NCBI GenBank assembly: GCA_013176395.1
Contig: JABMLP010000024.1
Location: 186,001-250,000 of the forward strand
DNA: 64,000 nt
Reading direction: 5' to 3'
Source of the DNA: Venturia oleaginea
Taxonomy: Eukaryota; Ascomycota; Dothideomycetes; Venturiales; Venturiaceae
In this document: positions 22,641 to 33,148 of the stretch, in pieces
How positions within the stretch are numbered: position 1 is the stretch's first letter
Layout of the letters: each line of letters begins with the position of its first letter
The notes under the pieces: model-generated
Databases searched by the model: none
What the model was told of the DNA's origin: nothing
What the model saw: only the letters and a program-made list of their open reading frames with translations
Program-made: the position numbers and the translations under genes

Positions 22641-24403
22641 ATGTTTGAGGACAGTCCGCCGCCGCCGCCCTCTGCTATGAGACAGCGGACCGTGTCCTTC
22701 ATGCAGAATAGCAACACCATAAATTCTCAACTAGACGGCCATGAAGACCCCACGTACACTTCCGCCTCAAAGCAGTCAGTTGAAATCGAAAAGAGTAAAC
22801 CAGTACCGACTCCTTTACGCCGTACTGACAGTCAGTACGATAGGGCTTTCCGTCGTACGCAGTCATTCTTATCATCCGTCCGCTCTCGGCCACAAGAGTT
22901 CGGCGGCTTCACTCACCCATACGCACATGAGAAAACAGACGAAAAATACCTAGTCGACTTCGATGGCGACGATGACCCGTACCGACCTATTAATTGGTCC
23001 ATGAAAAGGAAAGTCATTACGACCTTGCTCTATGCATTAACAGCGATGGGCTCAACATTGGCATCCTCTATATACTCACCCGGAGCCGAGTCAATCCGAG
23101 AACAGTTTGGAGTCTCCGATATTGTGTCCAGGCTGGGAACATCATTGCTGTTGTTTGGATTCGCTCTAGGTCCCTTGATCTGGGCGCCTATGTCTGAACT
23201 GTACGGGAGGAAGTCTACAGTTCTCATACCGTACACGATCGCCGCGATTTTCTGCTTCGCATGTGGCGCATCGGACAAGATCGAGACAATTCTCATATCA
23301 CGATTCTTTCTTGGGTTCTTCGCATCTGCGCCAATTACGAACACGGGTGGGGTACTGGGAGATCTCTTCTCAGCCGAACAACGGGGTGTAGCAATGGTCG
23401 GGTACGCGATTTCAGTTCTGGGAGGCGTGCCACTTGGGCCTTTGCTTGGTGGCGCTTTTGTGCAAAGTCTAGGCGCGCAAGGTTGGAGATGGACGCAATA
23501 TGTAAGAGCTCCTCCCTTGTCATACTTCTTCGAGTCACTGACATCTGTCAATTTTAGGTCATTGGGATTTATCTGTTAATTCTGCTTGCTTTGGACCTCA
23601 TTTTTCTCGACGAAACTTATCCCCCAGTAGTCCTCGTCGCGAAAGCCGTCCGTCTGCGCTATCAGTCCGGGAATTACGCCCTCCACGCTTCTCACGAAGA
23701 ATGGGAGCCCACACTCAAAGAGTTAGGCGATAAGTATCTCATCCGCCCCTGGCAAATCCTCTTCACACCCATTTGCTCTCTCGTCTGCCTTTACTCCTGT
23801 TTCGTCTACGGAATCTTATACTCAACACTTGGGGCGTTCCCATACGTTTACCAGAAGCAACGCGGCATGAACAAAGTCATAGGCGCCCTACCCTTTCTCG
23901 CCCTCTTCATTGGGATACTACTCGGTGCAATCGTGCTACTGGCAAACCAAGGCTACTATTTCAAGAAATTCAAAGCGAACGGCAACAGAGCGGTCCCAGA
24001 AGCAAGATTACCACCCATGATGTTCGGATCCGTCGTCTTCGCTTCGGGAATGTTCCTCTTCTCGTGGACCGCCTCGCCTCCCGTCCACCTCAGCGCCAGT
24101 ATCGTCGGTGTCGTCCTCATCGGGATCGGGTTCTTCACGATTTTCCAGCCGGCGCTGAATTACCTTGTTGATACTTTTCATCCGTACTCTGCATCTGCTG
24201 TGGCGGCCATGACGTTTTCGAGATCGTTGATGGCTGGGTTTTTCCCGCTCTTTATTACGACGATGTTGGTCGAGATGGATGTGGATAAGGGGGTGAGCGT
24301 TTGGGCGATTTTCGGGACCGTGATGATTCCGGTGCCGTTTGCTTTTTTCTTTTTTGGGAAGAGGATTCGGAGGAAGGGGAAGTGGTCGAGGCATTCTGTT
24401 TGA
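22641..24403 (+). CDS. Major facilitator superfamily transporter (DHA1-type)
   Basis: The product is about 568 aa in two exons: 22641-23501 and 23558-24403. The intron is 56 nt (GTAAGAG to TTTTAG, branch near CACTGACA) and lies after RWTQY. A polar N-tail of about 115 residues ends in DPYRPINWS, the usual entry to fungal DHA1 drug:H+ antiporters. Membrane spans follow: VITTLLYALTAMGSTLAS, LGTSLLLFGFALGPLIWAP with the loop motif SELYGRKSTVL (motif A), and SRFFLGFFASAPITNTGG (motif C region). A central cytoplasmic loop lies at about residues 300-350, and then six more spans. Relatives export drugs, polyamines or fungal metabolites; the substrate cannot be told from sequence. No biosynthetic genes lie next to it. 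The ATG at 22641 is the only in-frame early Met with a run-on N-tail. Confidence 0.9.
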
Positions 24404-25349
24404 GTCTTGGGGTGTGGGAAGGGGGGTATCTTGGTGTCTGTTTTTCAGCGAGGCGTTTGTGTGGTGTTTGGAGTGAATAGGGATGTTTTGAACTTTGTGT
24501 TTTCCCGGATTGCACCTTTTTTCTTTGCTGTTGTTTGCGAAGCTAATTTCTGCCTTTGCTCCCTTGCAAGCGACATCCTTAGCAACGACGATGATTTTAG
24601 AGAGGCGTTTATGTGGCGTATTGGAGTGGAAGGAATTCACACGAATCATATAACTCTCCGTCCTACGAAATTCCCATTGGCTCAACGAAGTTTAGTGGTC
24701 TTTTTTCCTGGCCTAGCGCCTTTACCCTTTCTTAATACATGTTCCCTTTTTGATATCCTAGATATTCTCAAGCCTGTTTTCTAAAATTATACCTTCGCTT
24801 TCCTTTCTATTACCTACGAACCATCTCCATTTCTCTTCTAATCTGGTATCTTACCTCTTTCTAATACACCATTCTCTTTGAAATATATCTGTCGATATTC
24901 TAAAGCCTATTTTTCTGGAATTATATATCCTTTCCTTTTCTTCCTTCCTTCCTTTCTATTACCTATTAGCTATTACCTATCAACTTAGTTTCCATCTCTA
25001 TCTATCTATATTGGCAGGGACAGCCACTTGTGGCAAGGGCGGAGACCGCTTATATAAATAAGATCGATGTTACAGATCACCTCAAGGCTGAAGAGCAGGA
25101 AGGCAGGACTCACAAAGAATAGTTGGGTAAAAAGAAAATATCGTTAGGACTGATAATGGAGGGGAATCCTTCGAGCACACAGGGTACTCGATACCCCGAT
25201 ACCAACGGGGTATCCGTGTTATATATCCCTAGGAATAACGTAGTTGGTCTAATAGAAGGAAGAAGAATACATATACTCTATACCTCTCTATCCCAGGAAA
25301 TTCTTCGTAGCTTTAAAAAAATATACTTTTTTTTCCCTCTTACTATAGG
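24404..25349. other. AT-rich gap with TE-like sequence and a diverged tandem repeat
   Basis: Two imperfect copies of a ~125-bp unit sit at about 24732-24857 and 24858-24990 (shared blocks GATATTCT-AAGCCT and CTTTCTATTACCTA). The right part (25020-25349) resembles a transposon fragment. It includes a near palindrome around GGGTACTCGATACCCCGATA at 25184 and an A/T run just before the LTR. No gene was seen. Confidence 0.55.
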
Positions 25350-25579
25350 CGTGACGGGTTAAGATCATGCCTGGATACCAGGGAAAACCACCCAATGTGC
25401 AATACAATCTAGCTAAAGAGAAAAAGATAGATACACGATTGCAAACTCCTCTTGAAGGAGATGCCAAGCCATTCACAAGCTTGCCCTAGAATTATTCCGG
25501 GGCTTGACAGCTAGGTCCTAAAGCGCTATAGAGAGATAGGCAAAGCCTAGATAAAGGCCCAAGGGTCTAGCCCGCGACA
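25350..25579 (-). repeat. 3' LTR
   Basis: In element sense it starts TGTCGCGGGCTAG directly after the pol TAA (25580-25582) and ends near CCCGTCACG. By eye it shows about seven differences from the 5' LTR over the shared ~225 bp. The GGGGG immediately upstream of the pol stop is the likely polypurine tract. Confidence 0.85.
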
Positions 25580-28500
25580 TTACCCCCTTCCTCTCCCACG
25601 ACGATTTCCACGTAGTTGTGGACCATCATTCTGAGCGATATCACCGTATTGTGTTTCAAATCGATCTAAAGCCATTGTCTCAGCCACTGCATCCAATGGT
25701 TCCCATGTAGGGATAGCCCAACCCTTCCATTGTACCAGTGTTTGGCGTTGTCCGTGCCGGGTCCGCGCTGCGAGAATCTCTTCAACAAAGAACTCGTCTT
25801 CTCCGTCAACTACAATAGCTCCTGGTTCGGGACTGCGCTGAAACTGTGACGGTAATGGATCGTTATTGGCCGGTCTGAGTAGCGAGGTATGGAAGACGTT
25901 ATGGATCCGTCTTGGGGTATCGAGACGGTATGAATGAGAGCTGATCACTTCTATGACGCTATATTTTCCATGCACCCAATCAAACTTCTTCGTTGGCCTA
26001 TCCGTTTTGATGTTCTTCAAGTTGAGCCAGACTTTGTCGCCTACTTTGTATTGATAGGCTGGTGAACGGTGCCGATTTGTTGAGTCCTCTTGTCGCTGCT
26101 GGGCCGTTGCCATCGCTGCTTGTGCCATTTGTTGAGCTTCTCGTAGTCTAGTGACTAAGTTTTCAGCCTTTGCAATCGGGCTAACGTTATCCCGGGCTTG
26201 TCTAATAGGTTGTCGTATTTGAATCGGTTCTATCTCCCACCCGTGGCTTAGGAAAAAGGGGCTGAATCCGGTTGATGCTGAAGGACGGTTGTTTACACAT
26301 AGCTCTGCGGATGGTAAGAGGTCTATCCAGTTATCTTGGGCGTACGTCGCGAAGCATCGGATGTAGTGCTCCAGTTCTTGATTTGCTCGTTCTGTAGCAC
26401 CATCGGTCTCTGGATGGTACGCGGTAGAGAGGCGTCGCTCCATACCTGTAAGCTCGCATACCCGTTTCCAGATGGCGTTGACCCAATCTTGTCCTCGATC
26501 ACTAGTAATCGCATTCGGTAGACCGTGTGCCCGGTAGAAAATTTTGACAAACCGGTTTGCTGTTGCTTCGGCACCTCTTTCGTCGTCCAGTACGGCATTG
26601 TACATAGCTCCTTTTCCAAGCCTGTCGGTGATAATTTCAAGGGTAGTACATTCTTGGCTTTCTGGCAGGTCTGTAATGAAGTCGATAGAGATCTCGCTCC
26701 AGATTCGGTCCGGGATAGGTAAGGGCTTAAGCAGACCCCATCGTCGTTCTCTCCAGACTTTTGCACTGCCACAGATGTCGCAATTCTTGATGAACTGTCG
26801 CACCTCTTTGGACTGATCCGGCCAGAAAAAGCGCCGTGCTAGTAAAGCGAAGGTTGCGTCGCGTCCCGGGTGTCCTGCAATTGCTGAGTCGTATACTTCC
26901 TGGATGAGCTTCGTCTTAAGTGGTTCGTGGTCGGGTAGTCAAATCCTTTCGCGGTACCGTAACAATCCATCTTCGAGGTCGCATTCAGAAATTGAAACCT
27001 GGACCTTCAATTCTGGGAAGAATCGTCCTTTCCTTTGTGCAACTTCGGAGCGGAGGCTGCTAAACGTTGGGTCGGCTTGAACAGCTTGCAGCCATAATGC
27101 TCGTAACTCCTCATTCTCGAAGGGGTTCGTATTGCCCTCTTCGGCCCCCTCATCGACCGTGTTTTCCCCTCCTATATCTTGCGTATCACTCTCGACTCTA
27201 GCTTCTTCAGAATTCTCCTCTTCAGTTTCGTTTTCCTCTCTGTATTTGTGTCCCTCGCTTTCTACTATCTCGTTCTCCTCTGTCGTTTGTCTTACCCGCA
27301 CCGGTTTTGCCCAGAGCTTTGGAGGGAGTAGGACTTGTATCCTCTCCTTGATTGGATCGTCTTGAGTGCCGCTGGACATATCTTGGTCCCTACGCGAGAG
27401 TGTATCGGGTACGACTGCTTGCGAGCCCGGGCGATAGTTGAAGGTAAAATTGTGTTGAGATAGCAGTTCCATCCATCGTATCTGTCTTTCATTCAACTTC
27501 TTTGCTGTCATGAAAGATTCCAAGTTCTTGTGATCCGTTAGAACTTTGAATAGACCGCTAAGGCTCCTAAGCTCCGCGTCCCACTCCTGGATACAACGTA
27601 CTACTGCGAGTAGTTCGTTATCGTGTATGTCGTAGTTGCATTCCGCGGGTAGGTTCTTTCTTGAGAAGTAAGCGACTGGTCGAGCATTTCCTTCATCGTC
27701 GATCTGTGATAGAGCCCCTCCGACTTCCCAATTGGAGGCATCAGGCTCAACAATTGTATCTCGATCTGTGTCGAAGTGGAGTAACACCGGGTCGGAGATA
27801 AAACGGTCCTTGAGCGTTTGAAACGCGTTTTGACAGTCCTTGCTCCATTCAAACTTGCATCCCTTCCTTCTCAGCCGGGTGAGGGGGATAGCTAATGTCG
27901 AGTAGTCCTTGATGAAACGTCGGTAATAATTGGCAAACCCAAGGAAGCCTCTCACATCTTTCACAGTGGTCGGTGGTGCCCATTCGGAGATCGCTCGAAC
28001 TTTTTCTGGATCCATACTAATACCCTTGCCTACTTCCACAATATAGCCAAGGTATTTGACCTTTTTAGCTTCAAAATCGCATTTCGTGATGTCCAAGGTC
28101 AATCCGGCTTCACCTAGGGAATGAAGAACCTGTGCTACTTTTCGCCGATGATCTTCTAAAGTTCCGCTTGAAAACACTAGGACATCGTCCATGTAAGCGG
28201 TACAGACGTCGTCCAGGTAGGACCTCAAGACCCAGTTGATGTATCGCTGAAACGTCGCAGGTGCTCCCGTAAGGCCGAAAGGAGTAACTAGCCACTCAAA
28301 CAACCCGTACCGTGTACGTAAAGCCGTTTTCCATTCTTCGCCCTTCGCGACTCGAATCTTGTGAAAAGCCGCGCTCACATCAAGCTTGGTTAGCCATCTT
28401 GCCGAATAGATCGCGTTCAGGGTCTCTCGTATCAGGGTAGCGGATACCTGTCTTTCTTCGTAATCGCGTTAAGTCCCCGGTAATCGACGCAAAATCGAAG

Positions 28501-29546
28501 CCCTCCTCCAGGCTTGCGTGCGAAAAGTACCGGAGCGCCAGCGGGACTCTTGCTAACTCTGATCCATCCTCTATCAAGAAGATCCATGAGAGTTTTTCTC
28601 AGGACTAGCAATTCGTCTCGTGACATGCTGTACAACGGTCCCCATGGTACTTCTTTCTCTCTACCATTGCCATCCTTTTCCAATGGAATCTCGTGGTCGA
28701 TACCCGGTCAGTGCGGAGGCTGGGAGCTAGCCTTTTTGGGGTCAAACACGTCGAGGTAGCGGAAGTAGTATTCAGGTAAGTAGTCTTTCGGATTGACTAC
28801 CGGCTCCACCTGAAGTGCTTTCTCGATATCTCGTAAGGACGCTGCGAATACTTTTATCGGCATGTTGTGCTTGTCTAGTCTCTTGATTCTTCTGACTAAA
28901 GCAGTGTATGATGCTACGCTTACTGGCCGCGCCTTTTCAGCCTGCAAGGTAGATTCGTTCTCCGGAAGTGAGCCCATCGAGGAACCATCAGGGAATTCGA
29001 GGACCGTCGTTTTTCATTCAACGTGACATTTTCTTCTGCCAGCCATGGGCCGCCTAGCATAAGGTCGTGCTCCTGCCCAGGAACAACGTAAATGAATGCT
29101 CGGGTCCGACGGTGACCTCCGATATCGAGTGTTGCTGTTGCGACCTTCCTAATAACTCCAACGGGTCTCTCCAATACACCTTCGAGATGTCGGGGACTAA
29201 TATCTATAGTTGGGAGTGTTAGTTTTGTGGCCATTCGTTCTGAGATCTGCGCGTATCCAGAGCAACCATTGTCTATAAGAGTGCGTACAAAGTGTTCATC
29301 GTTCAGTAGTGCATCAACAAGGAAGAGTGGTCTTTCCATTTTTGATTTGAATTGCTTCCATTCTGAGGAGAGTTGAGATGGTCGTACTAAAGATGGTACA
29401 CTTGATGTTAACCGCTGATCACGACTTTGACCAGAGGTTACTCTTTTTTCCGATTCTAGCTCTGAATCGGAATCTTCGCTAGCCGCGCTCTCTTTTGTTT
29501 TGTTGCCGTTTGTAGACTTATTGGTCTTGGTAACTCCCGGTTTCTC
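25580..29546 (-). pseudogene. Retrotransposon pol (PR-RT-RH-IN-chromodomain), broken
   Basis: The frame begins right after the gag TAG. Protease lies at about 29330-29130 (LIDNGCSGY, with DNG in place of the usual D-S/T-G, and LGGPWL). A one-base deletion in an A run at about 29010 shifts the frame. A TGA follows near 28700 (an Arg codon position). A one-base deletion in a C run at about 28440 comes before the RT core (AYMDDVLVFSSG). RNase H and an acidic spacer follow. A TGA near 26939 sits at a Trp position before the integrase. Integrase has the HHCC region (ending NCDICGSAK), the D,D,E core (SIDFITDLPE, TSDRGQDWVN, YHPETDGATERANQELE) and a C-terminal DNA-binding part. The chromodomain (VEEILAARTRHGQ, LVQWKGWAIPTWEP) precedes the final TAA, which abuts the LTR. 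Confidence 0.93.
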
Positions 29547-30563
29547 CTAAGGGAGCATCTTGCAGTCCTTGACCATATGCCCGTCCTTTCCACAACGTAA
29601 GCATGCCCCCGATTCGCGCCGTCGTTGAATTTCTTCTTGAGATACCCATTTTGCTCGGTTTGACTTTGTAGGTTCCCAATCCATTTTCTCTTGAAAGTTG
29701 GGCTTCGTTCCTATCTCGGGCCGATCTACTATTTGAGCGAAGGTACCTGGGGTCGATTTCAAGGCTTGTAGTTTCGCGTCAATGTCGAGTAGGCCTTGCC
29801 GGTATTTCAAAAAACTCGTGGTATCTAGTGATGCCGTGACGAGTAGTTCGCGAAAGCCTTTGAATAGGGTTAGGTTCAGGGTATTGATCTGGACACAGTC
29901 GCCCCATGTGCTGCCTCCCGCCCTTGCTAGCAAGCCGTCAAATTTCGGCATAAAGCTACTCAATGACTGCCGTGGTCCTTGTCTTAGAGAGTTGAGCTGA
30001 GCCAGTGCATTCTGCTGTTCGTTGGGATCCCCGAAGACTGATTCGGCGTATTCAAGCAAGTTTCCGGAGTTCTGATTGCTCTCCGAGGCCGACGCGACCC
30101 AGGCTCGTATTCTGTTCTGGGCCGTATTTTCCATGCTCGTGTATAGATAATTGAAGCAGTCCACTGGGGTCCTGATCGCTTTTCCATCCGTACGAACCTT
30201 CATTATCGCTTGCATTTTCCATGCTGCCCATGTCGATCGTATTCCGCTGTATTTCGAAAGGTGAGGAAAACTGTGTCGGGGTCGTTCCGATCGAGGTACC
30301 ACGGATATAACACTTGGTATTGACGTAGCAGGACTCTGCGTGGCAGAGCTCTGCGTAGCCCGGACTTGAGATACCACTTCCTGGTTCTGTCGTTCCAAGG
30401 CTTCGTTCCTTGCCCGGAGCTCCTGAATCATCATAATCAGCCACTCCATTGTGGGCTGTTGTTGCTGCTGTGGATCGACTTCCATAGCTGCGTATTCGTT
30501 TCGTATGCAACGATAACGCTCAAACCTCCTCTTACTTAGGAAGTAAAGCACGCGTGTACTCAT
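29547..30563 (-). CDS. Retrotransposon gag polyprotein
   Basis: The uninterrupted frame encodes 338 aa. The likely start is Met27 (30485; MEVDPQQQQQP) if the first 26 residues are leader. A coiled-coil-like stretch (MIQELRARNEALERQNQEVV) precedes a capsid-like region (YLYTSMENTAQNRIRAWV, LRQGPRQSLSSFMPKFDGLL). A zinc knuckle CLRCGKDGHMVKDC (CX2CX4HX4C) ends the protein. The frame closes with TAG at 29547-29549 and stays in register with pol downstream, so the stop may be a readthrough site or a point mutation of CAG. Confidence 0.9.
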   Translation of the reverse strand: MSTRVLYFLSKRRFERYRCIRNEYAAMEVDPQQQQQPTMEWLIMMIQELRARNEALERQNQEVVSQVRATQSSATQSPATSIPSVISVVPRSERPRHSFPHLSKYSGIRSTWAAWKMQAIMKVRTDGKAIRTPVDCFNYLYTSMENTAQNRIRAWVASASESNQNSGNLLEYAESVFGDPNEQQNALAQLNSLRQGPRQSLSSFMPKFDGLLARAGGSTWGDCVQINTLNLTLFKGFRELLVTASLDTTSFLKYRQGLLDIDAKLQALKSTPGTFAQIVDRPEIGTKPNFQEKMDWEPTKSNRAKWVSQEEIQRRRESGACLRCGKDGHMVKDCKMLP

Positions 30564-30646
30564 CCGCGACTAATCCCAGGTTGGGGAGTCTTAACAAGTC
30601 CGCGCCGATACTGGCGCGGTCCAGCTTGTTCGACAAAAAGAGAGAG

Positions 30647-30658
30647 AGCTAGATTGTA
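30647..30658 (-). promoter_or_regulatory. Putative self-priming primer-binding site
   Basis: In element sense the sequence one base inside the 5' LTR reads TACAATCTAGCT. Its exact reverse complement, AGCTAGATTGTA, occurs inside the LTR at 30714-30725. In Tf1/sushi-group chromoviruses the primer for minus-strand synthesis is the 5' end of the element's own transcript folded onto the PBS, and this arrangement fits that. It predicts that the mRNA begins at about 30725. No match to a common initiator-tRNA 3' end was noticed. Confidence 0.7.
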
Positions 30659-30659
30659 A

Positions 30660-30884
30660 TGTAACGGGTTAAGATCATGCCAGGATACCAGGGAAAACCA
30701 CCCAAATGTGAAATACAATCTAGCTAAAGAGAAAAAGATAGATACACGATTGCAAACTCCTCTTGAAGGAGATGCCAAGCCATTCACAAGCTTGCTCTAG
30801 AATTATTCCGAGGCTTGACAGCTAGGTCCTCAAGCGCTATAGAGAGATAGGCAAAGCCTAGATAAAGGCCCAAGGGTCTAGCCC
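30660..30884 (-). repeat. 5' LTR
   Basis: In element sense it starts GGGCTAGACCC, lacking the first six bases present in the other LTR, and ends CCCGTTACA, a canonical CA terminus. It carries the 12-mer at 30714-30725 that is complementary to the sequence just inside the LTR. Confidence 0.85.
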
Positions 30885-32405
30885 TTACCCTTTTACCTGT
30901 ATTAGATATATCAAGATTCCCTTTTTAATAATAATACCTCCAGGATGGGAGGAGGGACGAGCAGAGATGTCACGGTACGACCGCGGACAAGTCTCTCCCG
31001 CCGTTGGGGTGGCCCCACGGTACGTGATCAAGGCAGAACCGTAGTTCTGCCGAGGAAAGGGTTTAAAAGCCTGCGTGGCTTCAGCCGATCCGTAGCTCTT
31101 TGAGCTATATCCTGTCGTCAAACCTGCCTGTTGGTTTGCCTGCCAGTTCGTATGTAGCCTGTTTAATGATACCTGTTCCTGCTGCTGCTCCTTCCTCCTG
31201 ATACCCGAACCCGCCCAGACTACGGACGGAAAGGGGGGAGAAGCTGAAGTGAGAGATGAGCGGAATTCCCGGACCATGGACGGTACAGCGACGGAGCTGA
31301 AACACATTTGGCAAGACAGCGGAAGGAGGTTTTTGCGGTGTTGCCCAAGGTGACGCAGGAATGGAGAAGAGAAAAATGGCGGGTACCCTCTGCAGACCGC
31401 TCGAGGTCCATATTGTCAGCACGAACTCCAGCCAACTAGACACGCGAGCACTTCTGGCAGGGAAGGTCGTGACGCAAAGCATTGAGGTTGATCTCTGGTG
31501 TTGGAATAAGGGCTGCTCAGGAAAGTATTCATTGAAGACTTAGAAACAGCTTGTGGAGGGAAGAAAACATTGAATGGCTTACTTTCCTAAGTGATGGCAT
31601 AAAGCCTGACTATGTACACTAGAAGTGAAAGTATGAGGTCATTGCCTGAACTTGACGTAATGCCAAAACGCTCCTATCCAAAGATGTTTCAACATCTGGG
31701 ACATCTTCGGCGGTCATGGGGGAGCAGGTGGACCGGGTGCTCGACGTTTGCGGTTTTTCGCGTGTTGTGGAGTAGCTTTAGGAGGCATTGTTGGACAGGG
31801 TGAGGAGCGAGGTGAGACGAAGTAGGATGGTGGAATACAGAACTGAAGCGTAGGAGGAAGCGTTGGAGAGCTGAAGGTGCGATGAGGGTCTTGAGGAGGG
31901 ACTGAGGAGAGAAGAGGAGGTGTGGACTGAAGATTGTTGTGAGGTGAAGGAGGGAGGAGAGATTGGGGTGGAAGTTGTTTATTTATTAATGGCACCGTTA
32001 CCAGGGCGCGCCGTGTCCGTTACCACGCTCTCACCTGGACTCGCAATGTTTGGGTTCTCACGATGCTTGGCATATTGAATCCTGGTGTTGTAAAAATCCT
32101 GGACCCTGGATCTACAACAACAATGGCCAACTCGGAATCTGGACAACACCGGCCCCGGAACAGAGGATTGGGAGCATCAGGACCGGAGGGTATCCTATAG
32201 TGACCACAGTATAGATGACTTGAGTAGTGAACGGGGGGGCATAGTTCGACGGCGCCGGTCCATGGACGGGGCGCGGTCTGGAAACTGACGAAAGGCTTTT
32301 TTATCCCAGAGAGTTGGGTTTTTGCAATTGTAGATAGAGATTGTGGGCATACGGCACATACGCCATTACATACCACGTAAAATCCGATTAAGTTATAAAA
32401 AAATA
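30885..32405. other. Gap between the two transposons
   Basis: No supported gene. There is a perfect 8-bp hairpin with a 4-nt loop at 31032-31051 (GGCAGAAC-CGTA-GTTCTGCC). Open frames on the - strand (31105-31482, 31714-31995 and 32020-32376) are compositionally odd and show no known domain. The region may be older transposon debris. Confidence 0.45.
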
Positions 32406-32456
32406 ACGTATTCCACCACCGAGCCGGCCACTTTTCCTTGGCACGACCAACTCATG

Positions 32457-32822
32457 TTACGACTCTTCAATTTTATCGCTATCAACAATAGATTCCAAGT
32501 CCGTCGTGCTACTATCTGATTCAGAAGATATCTCGATATTCTTTTTACACGTTCGCGCATTGTGCCCAGTCGCGCCGCAGTTCCCACAGCGCCTTTGATT
32601 TGGTCGGGCTGTTTCTTGATCACCACTCCTACGAGTATTCTTTGATCCCTGAGGCGCAATAGACGCCTCAGCAGCTACCCGCGCTGCTGCAGTCCCATAC
32701 TCTACAGTACCACCTTGCTGGATCCGCTTCCTTTTACCCCATTTTCGCTTCGTCATTACTGCCAATTGCTCTTCAAGCTCGTGGTTTCGTGCAATAAGTA
32801 GAGCGTTCTGGTTTAACATCAA
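32457..32822 (-). pseudogene. C-terminal fragment of Fot1/pogo-type transposase with zinc knuckle
   Basis: About 121 aa: a helical segment (NQNALLIARNHELEEQLAVM), a basic KRKWGKRKRIQQGG stretch, then a CCHC zinc knuckle CGNCGATGHNARTC. It closes with a Ser/Asp-rich acidic tail. It overlaps the N-terminal fragment by 4 bases at the deletion joint. Confidence 0.8.
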
Positions 32823-33085
32823 TTCAGCGCGAATCCTCGCGAATCGAGATCGAGGATATATCGGATAATCGTCTGCTCTTCTATCGTAGTGAGCTTATGA
32901 GAGTTTGGGCGAGTTTGAGATGGAGAGGTAATTCCGCAGAGCCGATCAGAGAGCCTTTGGTGTTTGATGTTGAAGGCTGCAGCAGCGCGCCGTAGGCTTT
33001 GAAATTGGCCAGAGATATAGGCCTGAAGAGCGAGATCAATTCTGCCTTCTTCTTGAACGGCTATCGCGTTGCGTTGTTGAGACAT
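32819..33085 (-). pseudogene. N-terminal fragment of Fot1/pogo-type transposase
   Basis: The frame gives 88 aa starting MSQQRNAIAVQEEGRIDLAL, then SLRRAAAAFNIKHQRLSDRL, the psq-type helix-turn-helix of CENP-B/pogo transposases. LTTIEEQTIIRYILDLDSRG follows, the start of the second DNA-binding domain. The frame stops where the deletion joins it to the C-terminal fragment. Confidence 0.85.
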
Positions 33086-33148
33086 TGCGTGTTGAAGAGG
33101 ATAAGGGCTGTGCCAAGGAAAAGTGGCCGGCTCGGTGGTGGAATACGT

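Larger units (their letters stand above)
25350..30884 (-). mobile_element. Ty3/gypsy LTR retrotransposon, chromovirus clade, mutated
   Basis: The element is 5.5 kb, transcribed on the - strand, flanked by ~225-230-bp direct LTRs. Domains in order are gag with a CCHC knuckle, aspartic protease, reverse transcriptase, RNase H, integrase and a C-terminal chromodomain; this order and the chromodomain define chromoviruses. gag and pol share one frame, split by a TAG. Pol has two further stops and two one-base deletions, so this copy is not autonomous. No target-site duplication is evident, and the outer end of the 5' LTR lacks the terminal TGTCGC seen in the 3' LTR. Confidence 0.95.
32406..33148 (-). 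mobile_element. Fot1/pogo-type transposon, internally deleted copy 1
   Basis: The element is 743 bp with perfect 39-bp terminal inverted repeats (32406-32444 and 33110-33148), starting ACGTATTCCACC. It is flanked by TA on both sides, the TA target duplication of Tc1/mariner-pogo elements. Inside are the N-terminal HTH end and the C-terminal zinc-knuckle end of one transposase, with the whole catalytic core removed. It is non-autonomous. Confidence 0.93.

Noticed and set aside
28430..29015. Programmed ribosomal frameshifting in pol
   Set aside because: Two separate shifts at simple runs plus two further stops fit decay or sequence error better.
31714..31995. Pro-rich - strand ORF
   Set aside because: Low complexity, no splice context, no domain.
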